From 2-12-FULL-43-11 sp035655355 (GTDB taxonomy: Bacteria > Patescibacteriota > Minisyncoccia > UBA6257 > Colwellbacteraceae), in assembly GCA_035655355.1 (NCBI GenBank), contig DASRUQ010000032.1, positions 1-18,753 of the forward strand: 18,753 nt of DNA, in the 5' to 3' direction. Below the pieces are notes generated by a model. It ran no database searches, was not told the DNA's origin, and saw nothing but the letters and a program-made list of their open reading frames with translations. Shown here piece by piece: positions 6,597 to 14,230 of this stretch. The translations under genes and the position numbers were made by a program. Each line of letters starts with the position of its first letter. Position 1 is the stretch's first letter.

Positions 6597-8285
6597 ATGC
6601 TTTTTACCGAGATAGTTATCGCTCTTATATTAGCCGCTCTTATCGGCATCGTCTGTCATTTTTTGAGACAGCCCCCCATGATAGGTTTTATCGTGGCAGG
6701 TCTTATTATCAGCTCGTTAGGTTACTTCGCCCAAGAAAGTGTAGAGGCTATTAACAGTTTGGCCTCTATCGGGGTAGCGCTGCTTCTCTTCATAGTGGGT
6801 CTGGAGATGAATCTCAAAGAGCTAAAGAAGATTGGGATGCCGACTTTGGTAGTGGGGCTAGGGCAAATAATATTAAGTTTTGCTTTAGGGATAGGTTTAA
6901 CCTATCTTTTTGGCTTTGCTCTAGTGCCATCGCTGTATATTTCTATCACCCTGACACTTTCATCAACTATACTTGTCGTGAAGATTCTTTCGGAGAAAAA
7001 AGACTTAAGAAGTCTTTATGGAAGAATTGTTCTGGGAGTTCTTTTGGTGCAAGACGTCGTAGCTATAGCTATTTTGCTCTTTCTTTCTGGTATGACTACA
7101 GGCCAGAATTTAACCGCCAATATGATTCAGACTTTGATTAGAGGGGCGGTTTTTATAGCTGTTATCGCTTTTTCTTCAAGATACGTAAACCGCTTATTGG
7201 ATTCTATGGCTAAGTCCAGGGAATTACTATTTCTCTTCAGTGTCGCCTGGGCCCTCGGTATATCGGCCTTGGCTGGTTCAAAAGCGGTGGGGCTTTCTGT
7301 TGAGGTTGGAGGATTCCTGGCGGGCTTGTCTTTAGCAAGTTCATCGGAAAACTTTCAGATATCGGCTAAGTTAAGGCCGCTAAGAGATTTCTTTATAATT
7401 CTTTTCTTCGTGGGTTTGGGGACTAACATGCTGGTCGGTTTAACTTCTAGCCTTGTCTTGCCAGCCATAGCTCTTACGCTTTTTATTATTATAGTGGAGC
7501 CGTTAGTTGTTATGGCTATTATGGCCTCGCTGGGCTATAGGGCGAGAACCTCTTTTCTAGCCGGGGTTGCTCTGGCCCAGGTTTCAGAATTCAGTTTTAT
7601 TATCATGGCTCTAGGAGAAAGGCTGGGACAGGTAAGTAGTTATGATGTTTCTTTAGTGACCTTGGTGGGGATAACAACTATGTTTCTCTCAGCCTATATG
7701 ATGTATTACGGCGATACGTTATACGAATCATTAAGGCCCTTTTTGCGCCTATTCCAAAAAAATCATGGTATGGTTGAAGAAATTTCCGAGGAAACGGGCT
7801 TAGCCAACCACATTATTTTGGTGGGAGCTCACCGTATGGGCAGAACTATCCTCTCGGCTCTCTCCAACTCCACCAGGGATTTCGTGGCAGTAGATTTTGA
7901 TCCAAACGTTGTTAAGGCCCTGCGCGATCATAGCTTGCCGGTTTTTTACGGAGATATCACCGAAGAGGCCATTCAAGAGTTTGTTGGTTTAGATAGGGCG
8001 AGCGTTGTCATTTCTACTATTCCCGATATGAAAGATAGCCTCTCTGTTTTGAAGGCGGTACTGAAGAAGGGCGGCAGAGCCAGGGTAATTCTGACGGCAG
8101 AGAGTGAAAAAGAGGCGGAAGAGCTTTATAAAGAGGGAGCAGATTACGTTATTTTGCCGCACTTTTTGGGAGGCAAGGAGCTGGTTGATATCTTGAGTAA
8201 AGATCACACCTTCTCAAGTCTTAAGAAACTCAAAGAAAGAGATATCAGTTTTTTCGGCAACAGTTTTCAGGATTCCTTATATTAG
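6597..8285 (+). CDS. CPA2-family monovalent cation:proton antiporter with C-terminal RCK (TrkA-N) domain
   Basis: Residues ~1-380 form about twelve membrane segments typical of KefB/KefC-type CPA2 exchangers, including QPPMIGFIVAGLI near the N-terminus, LLLFIVGLEMNLKEL, LTLSSTILVVKIL, LVQDVVAIAILLF and LFFVGLGTNM. Residues ~400-530 are a cytoplasmic Rossmann/RCK domain: HIILVGAHRMGRTIL, an acidic AVDFDP at the end of strand 2, VFYGDITEE and VVISTIPD. The protein probably exchanges K+ or Na+ for protons, gated by a nucleotide bound to the RCK domain. The dinucleotide loop reads GAHRMG (residues 410-415) in place of GxGxxG, so nucleotide binding may be altered. No RCK-C domain follows. It is a single-gene unit, convergent with the glycosylase gene. 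Confidence 0.93.
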   Translation: MLFTEIVIALILAALIGIVCHFLRQPPMIGFIVAGLIISSLGYFAQESVEAINSLASIGVALLLFIVGLEMNLKELKKIGMPTLVVGLGQIILSFALGIGLTYLFGFALVPSLYISITLTLSSTILVVKILSEKKDLRSLYGRIVLGVLLVQDVVAIAILLFLSGMTTGQNLTANMIQTLIRGAVFIAVIAFSSRYVNRLLDSMAKSRELLFLFSVAWALGISALAGSKAVGLSVEVGGFLAGLSLASSSENFQISAKLRPLRDFFIILFFVGLGTNMLVGLTSSLVLPAIALTLFIIIVEPLVVMAIMASLGYRARTSFLAGVALAQVSEFSFIIMALGERLGQVSSYDVSLVTLVGITTMFLSAYMMYYGDTLYESLRPFLRLFQKNHGMVEEISEETGLANHIILVGAHRMGRTILSALSNSTRDFVAVDFDPNVVKALRDHSLPVFYGDITEEAIQEFVGLDRASVVISTIPDMKDSLSVLKAVLKKGGRARVILTAESEKEAEELYKEGADYVILPHFLGGKELVDILSKDHTFSSLKKLKERDISFFGNSFQDSLY

Positions 8286-8296
8286 GTTAAGTACTC

Positions 8297-8956
8297 TCAT
8301 TTCTTGGGAGCAGGGGAGGCCGGAGTATCTTCCACTCCACTGCTTGTTCCTTTATTATTGCCGGACTTCTTTTCTTTTAAAAATTCTTCGTATTTTTTCT
8401 TGATAACGGGGAGCTTGGCAAAGCTCCTTTTAAGCTCATCTTTAACGGTGGTGGAACGAAGCGCCGCTGCCGGGTGGTAAAGCGGCATAATAAGCCGTTC
8501 CCCCAGCCAGAATATCTTTCCCTGATCACGGGAAATTTTACCGGTTGGCATAAAAAAGTTCATAGAAAATCTGCCGAGCGTGGCTATTATTTTAGGGTTT
8601 ATTATCTCAACCTGTTTCATTAAATAGGGAGAGTAGGCCCCTATCTCTTCGGGCAACGGATCACGATTATCTGGAGGACGGCGCTTGACGATATTGGTTA
8701 TATAAACGTCTTCTCTTTTCCAGCCCAGACTTTCTATCATGACATTTAAAAGTTGTCCGGAACGTCCCACAAAAGGTCTTTTTTGGACGTCTTCATAGAA
8801 ACCGGGGGCTTCCCCGATAAAAAGAATCTCAGAATTGGGGTTGCCTTCGCCGAAGACCAGGTTGGCTTCCCGGAGTGGCAGGTTTTTGTTTTCCTCCATT
8901 TCTTGCTGGAGTTGGTGAAGGGCTTCTGTTTTTGAGCTATAATTATCAGGTGACAT
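8297..8956 (-). CDS. Family-4-like uracil-DNA glycosylase lacking all Fe-S cysteines
   Basis: Uracil-DNA glycosylases remove uracil from DNA to start base excision repair. Residues 48-52 GEAPG with the following ED and RPFVGRSGQLL are the family-4 active-site region, VYITNIVKRRPPDNR follows, and motif 2 is HPAAALR (161-167). Family 4 normally carries a [4Fe-4S] cluster held by four cysteines, two before the FGEGNP strand and two around the KCRPP segment. Here the protein has no cysteine at all: the N-terminal pair is replaced by NKNLPL and KCRPP reads KRRPP. The last ~25 residues are a low-complexity tail rich in Ser, Pro and Lys. The first codons overlap the promoter and start of the divergent membrane-protein gene. 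Confidence 0.88.
   Translation of the reverse strand: MSPDNYSSKTEALHQLQQEMEENKNLPLREANLVFGEGNPNSEILFIGEAPGFYEDVQKRPFVGRSGQLLNVMIESLGWKREDVYITNIVKRRPPDNRDPLPEEIGAYSPYLMKQVEIINPKIIATLGRFSMNFFMPTGKISRDQGKIFWLGERLIMPLYHPAAALRSTTVKDELKRSFAKLPVIKKKYEEFLKEKKSGNNKGTSSGVEDTPASPAPKK
8938..8943 (+). promoter_or_regulatory. -10 element of the membrane-protein/Clp operon
   Basis: A perfect TATAAT inside AGCTATAATTA (8935-8945) lies 6 nt before a GTG at 8950, placing the transcript start at the GTG itself. It lies inside the first codons of the divergent glycosylase gene. Confidence 0.7.
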
Positions 8957-9321
8957 CTATTCCTATCTATATTACAACAAGATTCGTCTATAAGCTTGTT
9001 GAGTTTTTCAGAGACTGGTATATCGGGTTTTTCTTTCTATTGAGCCGCTTGGCTTCTCATGTTTTTGGAATTTTAGACAGAAGCCTGGCTCTTAGGGTTA
9101 ACCTGCATCATTTCTTTGAGCCCCTTTACCAAGACAGAACTATCCTTGGGTATGTTCTGGGGTTTGTTTTTAGATTGGTCAGATTACTTGCCGGCCTGGG
9201 ATTTTATCTGGCTCTCGCCATAGTTTTCGTCCTTATATACATAACTTGGTGCCTAATACCGTTTTACCTGATTTATGAAACATTGGTCGCTTACGGGTTA
9301 TTAAATCAATGGACGATTTAA
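8950..9321 (+). CDS. Uncharacterised 123-aa membrane protein, partner of the Clp-like ATPase
   Basis: The start is taken as GTG 8950 (VTSIPIYITTRFVYKL), 6 nt after a perfect TATAAT. An in-frame ATG at 8875 would put the promoter inside the gene and lies wholly within the glycosylase ORF. The protein has an amphipathic or membrane segment at ~21-41 (DWYIGFFFLLSRLASHVFGI), a polar loop (DRSLALRVNLHHFFEPLYQD), and long hydrophobic segments at ~70-115. I associate the polar loop with conserved uncharacterised proteins of Parcubacteria, from memory and unverified. Its stop overlaps the start of the Clp-like gene by 13 nt, so translation is coupled and the two products probably act together at the membrane. 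Function is unknown. Confidence 0.8.
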   Translation: MTSIPIYITTRFVYKLVEFFRDWYIGFFFLLSRLASHVFGILDRSLALRVNLHHFFEPLYQDRTILGYVLGFVFRLVRLLAGLGFYLALAIVFVLIYITWCLIPFYLIYETLVAYGLLNQWTI

Positions 9322-11816
9322 AACGTTTTTATTTCCAGGACAGATTTCTGGAGATGCCGGCGGTATCGCGGAAAATTATTACTCTAGTTTTTGATATTTG
9401 GACGGTGATTTTATGGGTGGCAGCCCTAGTCGCGATTTTATCCGGTACGCCTAAAATATTCTACCCGGGTTTAATGCTTCTACTTTATTTGGTCCACGGT
9501 TTACTCGCGGGCAGCAGGACAAGATATTATTTGTATAGCCTACCCTCTTCCGGAGAGATAAACGCAGCCGATTACTTAGACGGTAAGGCTGTAAAAATAT
9601 TGGCGCGTTGCGCCGACAATGCCCTCATCTTTGGGGGAGATTTTTATCTGCACCTAATACACAATCTACTGCAATTCCACGAAATTAAAGAAGCGCTAAC
9701 GCGGTTAGACATAGATCCGAATGAATTCGGGAGTAAGATTTCCGAATATCTGGAAAAAAGTTTTGTTCTAGCTAAAGAAAGCCGCGGGGAGGTCATAACT
9801 AAAATAAAAGATTTAACGATAGCCTCTATTGCTTTGGGGAGAGAAAACTCTCTTAAGCAAATTTCTGCTTCCGATCTTTTTGCTTCGGTGGTTGGAATGA
9901 AAAACGGGGAAGTAGTTAAAGTTTTAGGCCTTTTTAAACTTGTTCCGCAAGACATGGAGAGCGCTTTGGTTTTTGGAAGGTTCAGGAAACGCTCTTGGTT
10001 TAGAAGGCGCCCAACTAGTTTGGGCGGATTCGCCGGGAGTCCCTACGCGCTTAAGCACCGCGTTATAAATCGCGCCTGGACAGCTAGACCAACCCCGACT
10101 TTAGACAGGTTTGGAACGGATTTTACCGATATGGCGAGGGCTGGCTTGGTGGGATTTTTGGTTGGCCACGAAAAGGAATACGATAGAATGCTGGATGTGC
10201 TGGCCAGGCCCAATAAGCCGAACGTAATTTTGATTGGAGAGGCCGGATCAGGCAAAGAAGCGTTGGTGGCGCACCTCGCTCACGACATAGTGAGAGACAG
10301 GGTGCCGGCTCCGCTTTTTGATAAAAGATTAGTGGCGCTGGATATAAATTCTCTTTTAGCCGGCGCCGATACCGGAGAACAACAGCAGAGGGTTGAAATT
10401 ATTTTTAAAGAAATAAATCAGGCCGGCAACGTAGTTCTCTATATACCCGATATACACAATCTATCGCGAACAGCTGGTAAGTACGAGCTTAATGTTATAG
10501 ATACTCTTATCCCGCTCCTTTTATCCAACGACTTCCCGACTATAGGCTCTACTTATCCTAAAGATTTCAAAAAATCTATAGAAGGAGAGGGGTCTTTTGC
10601 CGATGCTTTCCAGTTTGTGCAGATTCAAGAAATAACCATGGCGGAGGCGGAAAAGGTTTTAGCTTATGACAGTATAATCCTGGAAGACCAATACCAAATT
10701 AAAATTACTTATGGAGCTATTAAAAAAGCGGTGGAATTAGCCAAAAGATATTTCCACGAAAGACTGTTGCCATCCTCGGCTGACGACCTTTTGAAAGAAG
10801 CTCTTTCGGAAGGCGCCCATAAAGGGAGTAAGGTCATAACGCCTGACGATATAATTTCTATTGCCGAGAAAAGAACTAACGTGCCTCTTCGCGAAACAGG
10901 AGTTAAGGAAAGAGAAAAGCTTTTAAATCTGGAAGCGCTGATACATGGCCGCTTGATTGATCAAGAAGAGGCGGTGGCGGCGGTTTCAAGAACTCTAAGG
11001 GAATATAGAAGCGGACTCACCGGCAGTAAAGGGCCGATTGGAGTGTTTCTATTCGTGGGACCCACCGGTGTGGGTAAAACGGAGTTATCCAAGATATTAG
11101 CCCAGATTCAATTTGGCTCCGAGCAGATGATGGTCAGATTTGATATGTCAGAATACCAAGACAGAACGAGCCTTTACCGCTTCATTGGTTCTCCTGACGG
11201 GGAGATTACCGGAACCCTAACGGAGGCAATCTTAGAGAAACCTTATAGCCTGATACTTTTAGACGAATTTGAGAAAGCTAATGCTGATGTTCTGAATCTA
11301 TTCTTGCAAGTTTTTGACGAGGGCAGGGCAACAGACAACTTAGGCAGAACCATAGATTTTAAAAACACAATTATTATCGCTACCTCCAACGCCGAATCAG
11401 ATTTTATTAAGGTATCTCTTGATGAAGGTAAAGATATGAATTTCATCGCCGAAGAGTTAAAGAGGAGGCTTGTTAACCACTTCAGGCCGGAACTCTTGAA
11501 TAGAATGCAGGTTATAACTTTTAAGAATCTAAGCTTGGCGGCTGTGGAGCGTATTGCCGAGCTGATGTTGGACGACTTAGCGAAAACCCTTCAAGAGAAG
11601 GGCATTGGGTTAAACGTTAGTGAAGATGCCTTGAAGAAACTGGCATCTCTCGGGTTTGACCCTTCTTTTGGAGCAAGGCCTTTACGGGCCGTTATCTCTA
11701 AGGAGATTAAATCGGGACTTTCTGGCCTGATTCTTAAAGAGGAATTAAAGCGGGGGGATACGGCCGGAATTTATTTAGAAAACGGCGCGATAAAAGTTAA
11801 AAAAGATGTTGAATGA
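9309..11816 (+). CDS. Membrane-anchored ClpA/B/C-like double AAA+ ATPase with a degenerate first ring
   Basis: The order in this 835-residue protein is: two predicted membrane helices (~20-44 and ~48-64), a Clp-N-like helical region (~75-230), a linker, AAA+ D1 and AAA+ D2. D1 has Walker A GEAGSGKE (310-317), but Walker B reads YIPDIH where IDEIH is expected (P380, D381), the KYRGEFE pore loop is replaced by ADTGEQQ (354-356), and the arginine-finger segment ALERRFQ reads SFADAFQ. D2 keeps Walker A GPTGVGKT (584-591), Walker B LLDEFEKA (D652, E653) and the arginine finger FRPELLNR, but the pore loop GYVG is replaced by GSPDGEITG (627 on). No ClpP-docking (I/V/L)GF loop follows TSNAESDF. Classical unfoldase-protease activity is therefore doubtful. 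It sits between a membrane protein and an MFS fragment in one operon. Confidence 0.9.
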   Translation: MDDLKRFYFQDRFLEMPAVSRKIITLVFDIWTVILWVAALVAILSGTPKIFYPGLMLLLYLVHGLLAGSRTRYYLYSLPSSGEINAADYLDGKAVKILARCADNALIFGGDFYLHLIHNLLQFHEIKEALTRLDIDPNEFGSKISEYLEKSFVLAKESRGEVITKIKDLTIASIALGRENSLKQISASDLFASVVGMKNGEVVKVLGLFKLVPQDMESALVFGRFRKRSWFRRRPTSLGGFAGSPYALKHRVINRAWTARPTPTLDRFGTDFTDMARAGLVGFLVGHEKEYDRMLDVLARPNKPNVILIGEAGSGKEALVAHLAHDIVRDRVPAPLFDKRLVALDINSLLAGADTGEQQQRVEIIFKEINQAGNVVLYIPDIHNLSRTAGKYELNVIDTLIPLLLSNDFPTIGSTYPKDFKKSIEGEGSFADAFQFVQIQEITMAEAEKVLAYDSIILEDQYQIKITYGAIKKAVELAKRYFHERLLPSSADDLLKEALSEGAHKGSKVITPDDIISIAEKRTNVPLRETGVKEREKLLNLEALIHGRLIDQEEAVAAVSRTLREYRSGLTGSKGPIGVFLFVGPTGVGKTELSKILAQIQFGSEQMMVRFDMSEYQDRTSLYRFIGSPDGEITGTLTEAILEKPYSLILLDEFEKANADVLNLFLQVFDEGRATDNLGRTIDFKNTIIIATSNAESDFIKVSLDEGKDMNFIAEELKRRLVNHFRPELLNRMQVITFKNLSLAAVERIAELMLDDLAKTLQEKGIGLNVSEDALKKLASLGFDPSFGARPLRAVISKEIKSGLSGLILKEELKRGDTAGIYLENGAIKVKKDVE

Positions 11817-12465
11817 AGTTATAGAGTTGTTAAGATTGAATAAAGTTTTAAGATACTTTGTTCTTTGTAACCTGTCACTTTTTAGCGGTTGGGGTCTTTT
11901 AGTTCCTCTGATGGCTGTCTTTGTAGTGAAAAATGTTGCTGGGGCCAGTCTTTTTAACGCCGGGGTAGAAGTCTCTTTATACTGGGGGGCTATGTGTATT
12001 ATTCAGTTGCCCGTAGCTAATTTCCTGGATAAAAGAAAAGGAGAAAAGGATGACTTTTACGTTTTGGTTATAGGACTGCTTTTGGCCTCGCTAGCCGCTT
12101 TTTCTTTCTCTCTGGTAACCACCATTAGAGAACTTTATGCAGTTGGAATCATTCAGGGCATAGCCTTCGGCCTTTACGCGCCAGCTTGGTCGGGGATTTT
12201 TTCCAGGCACTTGGATAAAGATAAATTTGCTTTTGACTGGTCTATGAATAACGTTGGTCTAAGCATTGCCTCTATGATCGCCGGTTTAGCCGGAGGATAT
12301 TTGGCTGATACTTTCGGCTTCAATATAATTTTCTATTTAGCCTCTTTTTTCTCTTTTATCTCGGCTATGATAATTCTTTCGTTGCCAAAGATAATTCTGC
12401 CTGGAGAAATTAAATCTAACCCGCTAGTGATTTTAGGCCATACCCCTAGGAATATAATCAACTAG
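11806..12465 (+). CDS. Half-size MFS-type membrane protein (six helices)
   Basis: The 219-residue product has about six membrane segments and the flavour of one half of a major facilitator superfamily transporter: LNLSLFSGWG-like first helix, a short cytoplasmic loop ANFLDKRKGEKDDF between helices 2 and 3, a long helix 4-5 region (GIIQGIAFGLYAPAWSGIF), RHLDKDKFAFDWSMNNVG, and AGLAGGYLADTFGF. Full MFS proteins have about 400 residues and twelve helices, so this is half length, with a clean stop and no sign of the other half downstream. Either it dimerises, or it is a truncated relic. The start overlaps the Clp-like gene by 11 nt and polX starts 1 nt after its stop. Substrate cannot be told. 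Confidence 0.75.
   Translation: MLNEVIELLRLNKVLRYFVLCNLSLFSGWGLLVPLMAVFVVKNVAGASLFNAGVEVSLYWGAMCIIQLPVANFLDKRKGEKDDFYVLVIGLLLASLAAFSFSLVTTIRELYAVGIIQGIAFGLYAPAWSGIFSRHLDKDKFAFDWSMNNVGLSIASMIAGLAGGYLADTFGFNIIFYLASFFSFISAMIILSLPKIILPGEIKSNPLVILGHTPRNIIN
12453..12458 (+). promoter_or_regulatory. Internal -10 element before polX
   Basis: A perfect TATAAT in the last codons of the MFS-type gene lies 8 nt before the polX ATG (12467). PolX and the NUDIX gene can then be transcribed without the membrane genes, again as a leaderless mRNA. Confidence 0.6.
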
Positions 12466-12466
12466 A

Positions 12467-14230
12467 ATGAGAAATCAGGAGATAGCCGAAATTCTCCAAG
12501 CCATAAGCGGGTATCTTTCTATGGAGGAAGATTCTTTTAAATCCAGAGCCTACGAGAAGGCGGCGGACAATATTGGGTCTAAGGAAGAAAGCGTGGCCGA
12601 TCTTTATAAAAGCGGCGGCTTAAAAGCCCTTCAGCAGATAGAAGGAGTGGGGGTATCCCTAGCCGAAAAGATAGAAGAGCTAATTCAAACCGGCAAAATT
12701 AAGTACCACGAAGATCTGAAGAAAAAGATACCGGTAGATTTAGCCGGACTTATAAAGATTGAAGGGTTGGGACCTAAAAATATCAAAAAACTTTATGTCT
12801 TACTTAAAATAAAAGATGTTGCGGGTTTAGAAAAAGCCGCCCGAGCGGGCAAGATAAAAAAGCTAGATGGCTTTGGGGAAAAGTCGGAGGAGAAAATATT
12901 AAAAGGCATTGAGTTTTTAAAAAGTTCCGGGACCAGGATGATTATGGGTTACGCGGTCCCGGTGAGCAGAGAAATAGAAGTTAGTCTGAAAAAACTTAAG
13001 GAAGTCGAAGAAGTAGCGGTGGCGGGATCAATCAGAAGGCGTCAGGAGACTATCGGAGACATAGATATTTTAGTGGCTTCAAAAAAACCTAAAAAGGTAA
13101 TGGAGTATTTTGTCACCCTGCCCCAAGTTCTCAGTGTGGTAGCGAAGGGAGAAACTAAATCTTCGGTTAAGATAAAAGGGGGCCTTAATGTTGATTTAAG
13201 AGTAGTGCCTCGGGAATCATTTGGCGCCGCTTTGAATTACTTCACCGGCAGCAAAGATCATAATGTAGCTTTAAGGCAAATTGCTATTGATCGCGGTTAT
13301 AAACTTAACGAGTACGGCTTATTCTCCCCCGTCACTCGCCAAAAGGCGAGTTATGGGGGAGGTTTGAGAATGATTGCCGGTAAAACAGAAGAAGAAATAT
13401 ATAAGAAGCTTGGTTTGGATTTCATTGCGCCAGAACTCCGAGAAATGACAGGAGAAATAAGCGCGGCTAAGGAGAAAAAACTGCCTAAACTAGTAAGCTA
13501 CCAAGACCTAAGAGGAGATTTGCAGGTACAAACGAGTTGGACCGACGGCAGCGGCACAATTCTCCAGATGGCGGAGGCCGCTATAACTTGTGGCTTGGAC
13601 TATATTGTTATAACAGACCACACTAAACGTTTGGCTATGACAGGAGGGTTAGACGAGAAGAGATTAGCGGAGCAAGGCAAAGAAATAGACAAGGTTAACG
13701 CCAAAATAAGGAAGAAGAATCCCGGTTTTGTAATTCTAAAAGGCACGGAATGCGATATCCTAAAGGATGGCAGCCTGGATTTAAGCGATAAATCTCTTTC
13801 TAAGCTTGACGTGGTTGGCGCTTCGGTTCATTCTTATTTTAATCTCCCCCAAAAGGAGCAAACGGATAGAATCGTGAAAGCGATGAGGAATCCGCAGGTG
13901 GACATCATCTTCCACCCTACCGGCCGTATTATCGGGAAACGCGCCGCTTACGAGTTGGACATGGATGAAATCATTCGTGTAGCCAAGGAGACGGGAACTG
14001 TTCTTGAGATAGACGCTTATCCAGACAGGTCCGATCTCAAAGACGAGTACATCAAAAAATGTGTTGAAGCCGGAGTTAAACTCTCCATAGATTCCGACGC
14101 GCATGCCCCCGCGCATTTCCAATTCTTGGGATACGGTCTCTCACAGGCCAGACGCGGCTGGGCCGAGAAGAGCGACATCATTAACGCTTGGCCTGTAGAA
14201 AAAATGCTCAAATCACTTAAGAATGCCTGA
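12467..14230 (+). CDS. polX: DNA polymerase/3'-5' exonuclease PolX with variant PHP domain
   Basis: PolX fills short gaps in base-excision and end-joining repair. Order: 8-kDa helix-hairpin-helix region (QQIEGVGVSLAEKI, IEGLGPKNIKKL), the nucleotidyltransferase domain with GSIRRRQETIGDIDIL (catalytic D198, D200) and D243 in NVDLRVV, then a PHP domain. In the PHP domain most metal ligands are kept (H385 in ITDHTK, E428, H455 in ASVHSY, H483 in FHPTGR, D544 and H546), but the first motif, usually HxH, reads DLQVQTSWTDG (Q353, Q355). Residues ~286-301 (SPVTRQKASYGGGLR) are extra relative to the usual NEYGLF...IAGETEEE junction and are encoded by a hairpin. The ATG is supported by the internal promoter. 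The gene overlaps the NUDIX gene by 8 nt. The family length is about 570-590. Confidence 0.93.
   Translation: MRNQEIAEILQAISGYLSMEEDSFKSRAYEKAADNIGSKEESVADLYKSGGLKALQQIEGVGVSLAEKIEELIQTGKIKYHEDLKKKIPVDLAGLIKIEGLGPKNIKKLYVLLKIKDVAGLEKAARAGKIKKLDGFGEKSEEKILKGIEFLKSSGTRMIMGYAVPVSREIEVSLKKLKEVEEVAVAGSIRRRQETIGDIDILVASKKPKKVMEYFVTLPQVLSVVAKGETKSSVKIKGGLNVDLRVVPRESFGAALNYFTGSKDHNVALRQIAIDRGYKLNEYGLFSPVTRQKASYGGGLRMIAGKTEEEIYKKLGLDFIAPELREMTGEISAAKEKKLPKLVSYQDLRGDLQVQTSWTDGSGTILQMAEAAITCGLDYIVITDHTKRLAMTGGLDEKRLAEQGKEIDKVNAKIRKKNPGFVILKGTECDILKDGSLDLSDKSLSKLDVVGASVHSYFNLPQKEQTDRIVKAMRNPQVDIIFHPTGRIIGKRAAYELDMDEIIRVAKETGTVLEIDAYPDRSDLKDEYIKKCVEAGVKLSIDSDAHAPAHFQFLGYGLSQARRGWAEKSDIINAWPVEKMLKSLKNA
13324..13361. 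repeat. 38-bp palindromic insertion inside polX
   Basis: CTCCCCC (13324-13330) pairs with GGGGGAG (13355-13361), and ACTCGCC (13334-13340) pairs with GGCGAGT (13345-13351) around an AAAA loop. The 17-position stem has one mismatch and one G:U. It lies in frame and encodes residues not found in the standard PolX junction. Confidence 0.7.

Noticed and set aside
8875..9321. Membrane protein starting at ATG 8875 (148 aa)
   Set aside because: The first 25 residues are antisense to the glycosylase gene and would include the promoter; GTG 8950 fits the leaderless spacing.
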